Origin: Bacteroidales bacterium
Lineage (GTDB): Bacteria; Bacteroidota; Bacteroidia; Bacteroidales; SMBSF77
Assembly: GCA_021106655.1 (NCBI GenBank)
Contig: JAIOTT010000150.1
Coordinates: 1-10,402, forward strand
Reading direction: 5' to 3'
Length of the DNA: 10,402 bases
The notes under the pieces: generated by a model
What the model was told of the DNA's origin: nothing
Database searches by the model: none
The model's input: only the letters and a program-made list of their open reading frames with translations
Made by a program: the position numbers and the translations under genes
Part shown: one piece after another, positions 6,329-10,402 of the stretch
Numbering within the stretch: position 1 is the stretch's first letter
Layout: the number at the start of each line of letters is the position of its first letter

Positions 6329-6550
6329 ATGTATTGGACTCTTGAATTAGCTTCAAAATTGGAAGATGCCCCCTGGCCCGCTACTAAAGACGAATTAATT
6401 GATTATAGTATTCGGTCTGGTGCACCACCTGAGGTTATTGAAAACCTGAAGGAAATAGAAGATGAAGGCGAGACCTATGAACGTATCGAGGACCTCTGGC
6501 CTGATTATCCTACTAAAGAAGATTTCTTCTTTCATGAAGATGAATATTAA
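6329..6550 (+). CDS. Small acidic DUF2795-type protein
   Basis: This 73-residue protein starts MYWTLELASKLEDAPWPATK and continues with DELIDYSIRSGAPPEVIENL and EDLWPDYPTKEDFF, ending in an acidic HEDEY. I recognise this as the short conserved protein annotated DUF2795 in Bacteroidetes; its function is unknown. It is strongly acidic, has no signal peptide or membrane segment, and should be cytoplasmic. It has its own consensus promoter and is followed 3 nt after its stop by a strong terminator hairpin, so it appears to be a single-gene transcript. The conserved N-terminus and the promoter distance both support the ATG at 6329. Confidence 0.85.
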   Translation: MYWTLELASKLEDAPWPATKDELIDYSIRSGAPPEVIENLKEIEDEGETYERIEDLWPDYPTKEDFFFHEDEY

Positions 6551-6552
6551 CT

Positions 6553-6605
6553 TCCGTTGTTGATACTGTGTGCTTTTATGTGTATATAGTATCGAACGGA
6601 GTTTT
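6553..6605 (+). terminator. Rho-independent terminator after the DUF2795-like gene
   Basis: TCCGTT (6553-6558) and GATACT (6562-6567) pair with AGTATC (6588-6593) and AACGGA (6595-6600), separated by a small internal loop. As RNA the stem continues inward for six more pairs (6568-6573 with 6582-6587), three of them G-U, leaving an 8-nt loop. TTTT follows at 6602-6605. The wobble pairs work only in the plus-strand transcript, which sets the direction. Confidence 0.7.
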
Positions 6606-6610
6606 CGCTA

Positions 6611-6638
6611 TTGTTTTAATTGCATAGAAATACTTTTG
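6611..6638 (+). promoter_or_regulatory. Candidate promoter for secA
   Basis: TTG (6611-6613) and TACTTTTG (6631-6638) are 17 nt apart. The -7 octamer is identical to the one before the DUF2795-like gene. The site lies just after the terminator, where a new promoter is expected. Transcription would begin near 6645, leaving a leader of about 100 nt before the secA ATG. Confidence 0.5.
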
Positions 6639-6745
6639 TTTGCAGACTTTTTGACAGATTATTAGATAATGGTCTGGTTTCTGATGTTTTTGCATCAAAT
6701 CAAAATGAATTGTTTTACAATAGTGATGATTAATAATAAAGTATA

Positions 6746-9700
6746 ATGGCAAATTTTTTGAAAAACCTCCTTGGAAGCAAAGCTGACAAGGATTATAAGG
6801 CAGTAACTCCGGTTATGAATAAAATTCAGGAGGTTGCTGAATCTATTTCTGTGCTTACTAACGATGAGCTTAGAGCAAAGACTGAGGAGTTTAAGGAAAG
6901 AATAAAGGCATATATTGAAAATGAGGAGAGCCAGATAAGGGAACTGAAGAATAGAATTGACAATGAGCGCGAACTTGATATTGAAGAAAAGGAAATAATT
7001 TATGAAAATATTGACAAGCTTGAAAAGTTAAGTTATGATAAAAGCCAGGAAGTTCTTAACGATATCCTTCCTGAAGCTTTTGTTGTAATCCGTGAGACAG
7101 CTAGACGTTTTAAGGAAAACGAGGTAGTTGAAGTTACGGCAACACAAATGGACCGTGACCTCGCTGCTTCTGAAGCCCATGTTGATATAATAAATGATAA
7201 AGCACAATACCAGAATACCTGGATCGCCGGCGGAAGTTCGATTGTTTGGGATATGATCCATTATGATGTGCAGATGATAGGTGGTGTTATTTTACATGAG
7301 GGTAAAATTGCTGAAATGGCTACCGGCGAAGGGAAAACACTTGTCGCTACATTACCGGTTTATTTAAATGCATTACCTGGTAAAGGTGTACATATTGTTA
7401 CTGTTAATGATTACCTGGCAAGGCGTGACTCGGAATGGATGGGTGTTTTATATGAATTCCATGGATTGAAAGTTGCCTGCATTGATAAACATGAACCTAA
7501 TTCCCAGGAAAGAAGAGATGCATACCTTGCAGATATTACTTTCGGAACAAATAATGAATTCGGCTTTGATTATTTGCGTGATAATATGACTTCCAATCCT
7601 GATGAACTTGTTCAACGCAAACATAATTACGTGATTGTTGATGAGGTTGATTCTGTTCTTATCGATGATGCCAGAACACCACTTATTATTTCAGGTCCAA
7701 CATCAAAAGGGGATAAGCAGGAATTCGATGAATTTAAACCTAATGTTCAGAAAATATATAACGCTCAGAAAGCGATTGTTACTAAATTTCTTGCTGAAGC
7801 TAAACATCTGCTTACTGATAAATCAGGGCAGGATTCCGAGAAAAAGGGCGGAGATCAATTGTTCAGAGCATTTAGAGGGCTTCCGAAAAATAAGGCCCTG
7901 ATAAAATTTCTGAGTGAGCCGGGTATGAGAACTACTATGCAAAAAGCAGAAAATTTTTATATGCAGGAACAATCCAAACACATGCATATAATTGATGATG
8001 AGCTGTTTTTTGTTATTGATGAAAAAAACAATACGATTGATCTTACTGAAAAAGGTATTGACCTTATTACTTCATCTTCCCAGGATTCAGATTTTTTTAT
8101 TCTTCCTGATATAGGTTCAGAAATTGCTGAATTGGAAAAGAAGGATATTCCCGAAAAGAAAAAGCTACTTGAGAAAAGTGATATAATACGTGATTTTTCT
8201 ATAAAATCGGAACGTGTTCATACCGTTAACCAATTGTTAAAAGCATATTCCCTTTTTGAGAATGATGTGGAATATGTTGTAATGGATAATAAAATAAAAA
8301 TTGTTGATGAACAGACAGGGCGTATTCTTGAAGGAAGAAGATATTCTGATGGCCTTCACCAGGCAATAGAAGCCAAGGAAAATTGTAAGGTTGAGGCAGC
8401 CACCCAAACCTATGCAACTATTACCCTGCAGAATTATTTCAGAATGTATAACAAACTTGCAGGTATGACAGGGACTGCTGAAACAGAAGCAGGAGAACTC
8501 TGGGATATATACAAACTTGATGTGGTTGTTATTCCTACAAACAAACCCATTATCAGAGATGACCGCGAGGATATGGTTTTTAAGACCAAAAGGGAAAAAT
8601 TCAATACAGTTATTGATGAGATTTCTGACCTTATAAGTAAAAAGCGTCCGGTACTTGTTGGAACAACTTCTGTCGAAACATCCGAACTTCTTAGCAGAAT
8701 GCTTAAAAGAAGAAATATTAAGCATAATGTTTTAAATGCTAAACTTCACCAGAAAGAAGCAGATATAATTGCGGAAGCCGGCCAGCCCAGTGTTGTTACA
8801 ATTGCTACTAACATGGCAGGTCGTGGTACAGATATCAAGCTGGGGAAAGGCGTTAAAGAAGCAGGAGGCTTGGCAATTATTGGAACTGAGCGCCACGATT
8901 CCAGACGAGTCGACAGACAGTTAAGAGGCCGCTCAGGAAGACAAGGCGATGCAGGTAGCTCGCAGTTCTTTGTGTCGCTTGAAGATGACCTGATGAGAAT
9001 GTTTGGATCAGAAAGGATTGCAAAGGTAATGGACAGGTTGGGAATAAAGGAAGGAGAAGTGATTCAGCATTCAATGATCACAAAATCAATTGAACGAGCA
9101 CAGAAGAAAGTTGAGGAAAATAACTTTGGGATACGTAAGAGATTATTGGAGTATGATGATGTGATGAATACCCAGAGAGAAGTTATTTACAGGAAAAGAC
9201 ACCATGCTCTCTATGGTGAAAGACTGGGCGTGGATATTTCTAATATGATGTACGATGTTTGTGAGCAAATTGTACTGGATTATTTGGAAATACAGGACTT
9301 TGAAGGATTTAAAATGGAACTTTTAAAAGTACTCACTATCGACTCACCTGTTAGTGAAAAGGAATTCCTTTCCCTTAATAATGATGAAATCACGGAGAAA
9401 GTTTTTCAAGTTCTTTATCAGACTTATAAAACAAAATCAAAAGTAATTACTGATAAGGCATACCCTGTAATAAAGGATGTTTTTGAAAACAAATCACAGT
9501 TTGAGAATATTGCGATACCTATCACTGATGGGAAGAAGACAATACAAGCTGTTGCAAATCTCGAAAAAGCATATGATGATAAGGATAGAGAAATACCTCT
9601 TTCTATTGAGAAAAGTATTTGCCTGTCGCATATTGATGATGCATGGAAAGAACATTTGCGTGAGATGGATGAACTGAAGCAATCCGTTCAGTCAGCAACC

Positions 9701-10036
9701 TATGAACAAAAAGATCCTTTGCTGATATATAAATTTGAATCTTTTGAGATGTTCAAACGTATGATACATGGTATCAACAGAGACATTGAATCATTTCTGG
9801 TAAAAGGAGATCTCCCTGTTCAGAGTCCAAATCTACAGGAAGCTAAATTACCGAGCAGGCTTGATCTTGGAAATCTTAAAGAAGAACGTACCGACCTGTT
9901 AACTCAGGCTCATAGCAATACACAGCAACGACAAATTACTCAGCCTGTTAAAGTTGATAAAAAAGTAGGCAGAAATGACCCATGCCCTTGTGGCAGTGGT
10001 AAGAAATACAAAGTTTGCCACGGAAGAGGTGCGTGA
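6746..10036 (+). CDS. secA: Preprotein translocase ATPase SecA
   Basis: SecA is the motor that pushes unfolded preproteins through SecYEG. The 1096-residue protein shows the full domain order. NBD1 has ATP-binding TGEGKT (193-198) and DEVD (299-302), followed by ARTPLIISG. The preprotein cross-linking region follows. NBD2 has AGRGTD near 690-696 and LRGRSGRQGD near 727-736. The scaffold/wing region has LLEYDDVMN near 801 and DDAWKEHLREMDELKQS near 963. The C-terminus has the zinc motif CPCGSG...CH (C1080, C1082, C1091, H1092). It is about 195 residues longer than E. coli SecA (901) through insertions near residues 56-100, 122-168 and 335-410, which are typical of Bacteroidetes. It acts in the cytoplasm and at the membrane. 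The ATG at 6746 gives the expected N-terminus. It appears to be transcribed alone, with its own promoter and a leader of about 100 nt. Confidence 0.98.
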   Translation: MANFLKNLLGSKADKDYKAVTPVMNKIQEVAESISVLTNDELRAKTEEFKERIKAYIENEESQIRELKNRIDNERELDIEEKEIIYENIDKLEKLSYDKSQEVLNDILPEAFVVIRETARRFKENEVVEVTATQMDRDLAASEAHVDIINDKAQYQNTWIAGGSSIVWDMIHYDVQMIGGVILHEGKIAEMATGEGKTLVATLPVYLNALPGKGVHIVTVNDYLARRDSEWMGVLYEFHGLKVACIDKHEPNSQERRDAYLADITFGTNNEFGFDYLRDNMTSNPDELVQRKHNYVIVDEVDSVLIDDARTPLIISGPTSKGDKQEFDEFKPNVQKIYNAQKAIVTKFLAEAKHLLTDKSGQDSEKKGGDQLFRAFRGLPKNKALIKFLSEPGMRTTMQKAENFYMQEQSKHMHIIDDELFFVIDEKNNTIDLTEKGIDLITSSSQDSDFFILPDIGSEIAELEKKDIPEKKKLLEKSDIIRDFSIKSERVHTVNQLLKAYSLFENDVEYVVMDNKIKIVDEQTGRILEGRRYSDGLHQAIEAKENCKVEAATQTYATITLQNYFRMYNKLAGMTGTAETEAGELWDIYKLDVVVIPTNKPIIRDDREDMVFKTKREKFNTVIDEISDLISKKRPVLVGTTSVETSELLSRMLKRRNIKHNVLNAKLHQKEADIIAEAGQPSVVTIATNMAGRGTDIKLGKGVKEAGGLAIIGTERHDSRRVDRQLRGRSGRQGDAGSSQFFVSLEDDLMRMFGSERIAKVMDRLGIKEGEVIQHSMITKSIERAQKKVEENNFGIRKRLLEYDDVMNTQREVIYRKRHHALYGERLGVDISNMMYDVCEQIVLDYLEIQDFEGFKMELLKVLTIDSPVSEKEFLSLNNDEITEKVFQVLYQTYKTKSKVITDKAYPVIKDVFENKSQFENIAIPITDGKKTIQAVANLEKAYDDKDREIPLSIEKSICLSHIDDAWKEHLREMDELKQSVQSATYEQKDPLLIYKFESFEMFKRMIHGINRDIESFLVKGDLPVQSPNLQEAKLPSRLDLGNLKEERTDLLTQAHSNTQQRQITQPVKVDKKVGRNDPCPCGSGKKYKVCHGRGA

Positions 10037-10107
10037 TACAACAATTTAAACAGTCGGAAGCTTGAAGACAGAAATAAGTTTGCTGATTGTTATTACTCTC
10101 AATCGTC

Positions 10108-10133
10108 AATCGATTTGCTCGATTATTCGATTA
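10108..10133. repeat. Short inverted repeat and TTATTCGATTA word between convergent genes
   Basis: AATCGA (10108-10113) pairs with TCGATT (10119-10124) around a 5-nt loop, and TTATTCGATTA (10123-10133) repeats the word at 83-93 exactly. The 98-nt gap after secA holds no better terminator candidate, and this stem is short and AT-rich, so a termination role is weak. Confidence 0.35.
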
Positions 10134-10134
10134 C

Positions 10135-10402
10135 TCATTTTAACACCGGAGGTCTGAAAAACATTGAATGAGCATAATCACTAACGAAAAAAGGATATTT
10201 CTCATCAGTCTTTTTTAATATTTCATCAATATTCCTGTCAGGATAATGCCCCATGCAGGCTGAAACACTCTTCAAAAAATGACCGCCTTCCTCATCTTTA
10301 CCTTCACTTTTTGCAAGGATTGCCCTCGATAAAAATTCGAGAGCCTGGAAAGTTGTTGAGACAATATATGTGTTCATCCTCTTATAATAAGATGCCAGGA
10401 TA
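10135..10402 (-). CDS. 3' end of an unrecognised gene running off the window
   Basis: A minus-strand frame ends at TGA (10137-10135) and encodes a C-terminal segment with TTFQALEFLSRAILAKSEGKD, ACMGHYPDRNIDEIL and a final MFFRPPVLK. An ATG at 10377 would give an 80-residue protein, but the frame stays open upstream to the window edge (ILASYYKR before that Met). The sequence continues in the same style, so I think the true start lies outside and the ATG is internal. There is no signal peptide or membrane helix in the visible part; it is mixed in charge and probably soluble. I do not recognise the family. It converges on secA with a 98-nt gap. Confidence 0.6.
   Translation of the reverse strand, partial: ILASYYKRMNTYIVSTTFQALEFLSRAILAKSEGKDEEGGHFLKSVSACMGHYPDRNIDEILKKTDEKYPFFVSDYAHSMFFRPPVLK

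Noticed and set aside
8237..8725. 162-residue minus-strand frame inside secA
   Set aside because: Antisense to highly conserved SecA NBD2 coding sequence; cysteine- and phenylalanine-rich product with no family likeness.

Overview
The window looks like chromosomal DNA of a Bacteroidota (Bacteroidetes) bacterium. The evidence is a 1096-residue SecA with insertions typical of that phylum, a 73-residue DUF2795-type protein I know only from that phylum, several promoters fitting the Bacteroidetes consensus (TTTG, about 19 nt, TAnnTTTG) and start codons without Shine-Dalgarno sequences. The DNA is AT-rich. Nothing resolves genus or species. Gene content is mostly housekeeping, and I found no defence system, CRISPR array, transposase, rRNA or tRNA.

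Layout. Positions 1-313 are non-coding and repeat-rich. A small four-helix-bundle (S23 / 23S intervening-sequence protein) gene at 314-688 is bracketed by GCAGC-rich inverted arms. It converges on a UbiA-family prenyltransferase (751-1626, minus), whose start I place at an ATG downstream of a good promoter. Divergent from that, a plus-strand run encodes a class I methyltransferase (1774-2559), a LolD/MacB-type ABC ATPase without a permease (2591-3334) and a PduO-type corrinoid adenosyltransferase starting at TTG (3395-3943). The 3944-4099 gap between convergent genes holds a long imperfect hairpin built from the same arms that flank the four-helix-bundle gene. A minus-strand gene (4100-6217) encodes a polytopic TMTC-like membrane protein with eight TPR repeats. 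Divergent from it is the DUF2795-like gene (6329-6550), followed by a strong terminator hairpin and then secA (6746-10036). The 3' end of an unrecognised minus-strand gene (10135 to the window edge) converges on secA.

The genes do not form one pathway. SecA drives Sec export; the prenyltransferase probably serves menaquinone synthesis; the adenosyltransferase makes adenosylcobalamin; the TMTC-like protein may glycosylate exported proteins. The methyltransferase, ABC ATPase and adenosyltransferase could be co-transcribed, but their functions do not obviously connect.

The most interesting non-gene signal is the relationship between the four-helix-bundle cassette (about 274-750) and the gene-less hairpin at 3977-4089. 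They share arms and a 36-nt flank, as two members of a dispersed repeat family would, one carrying the gene and one not.
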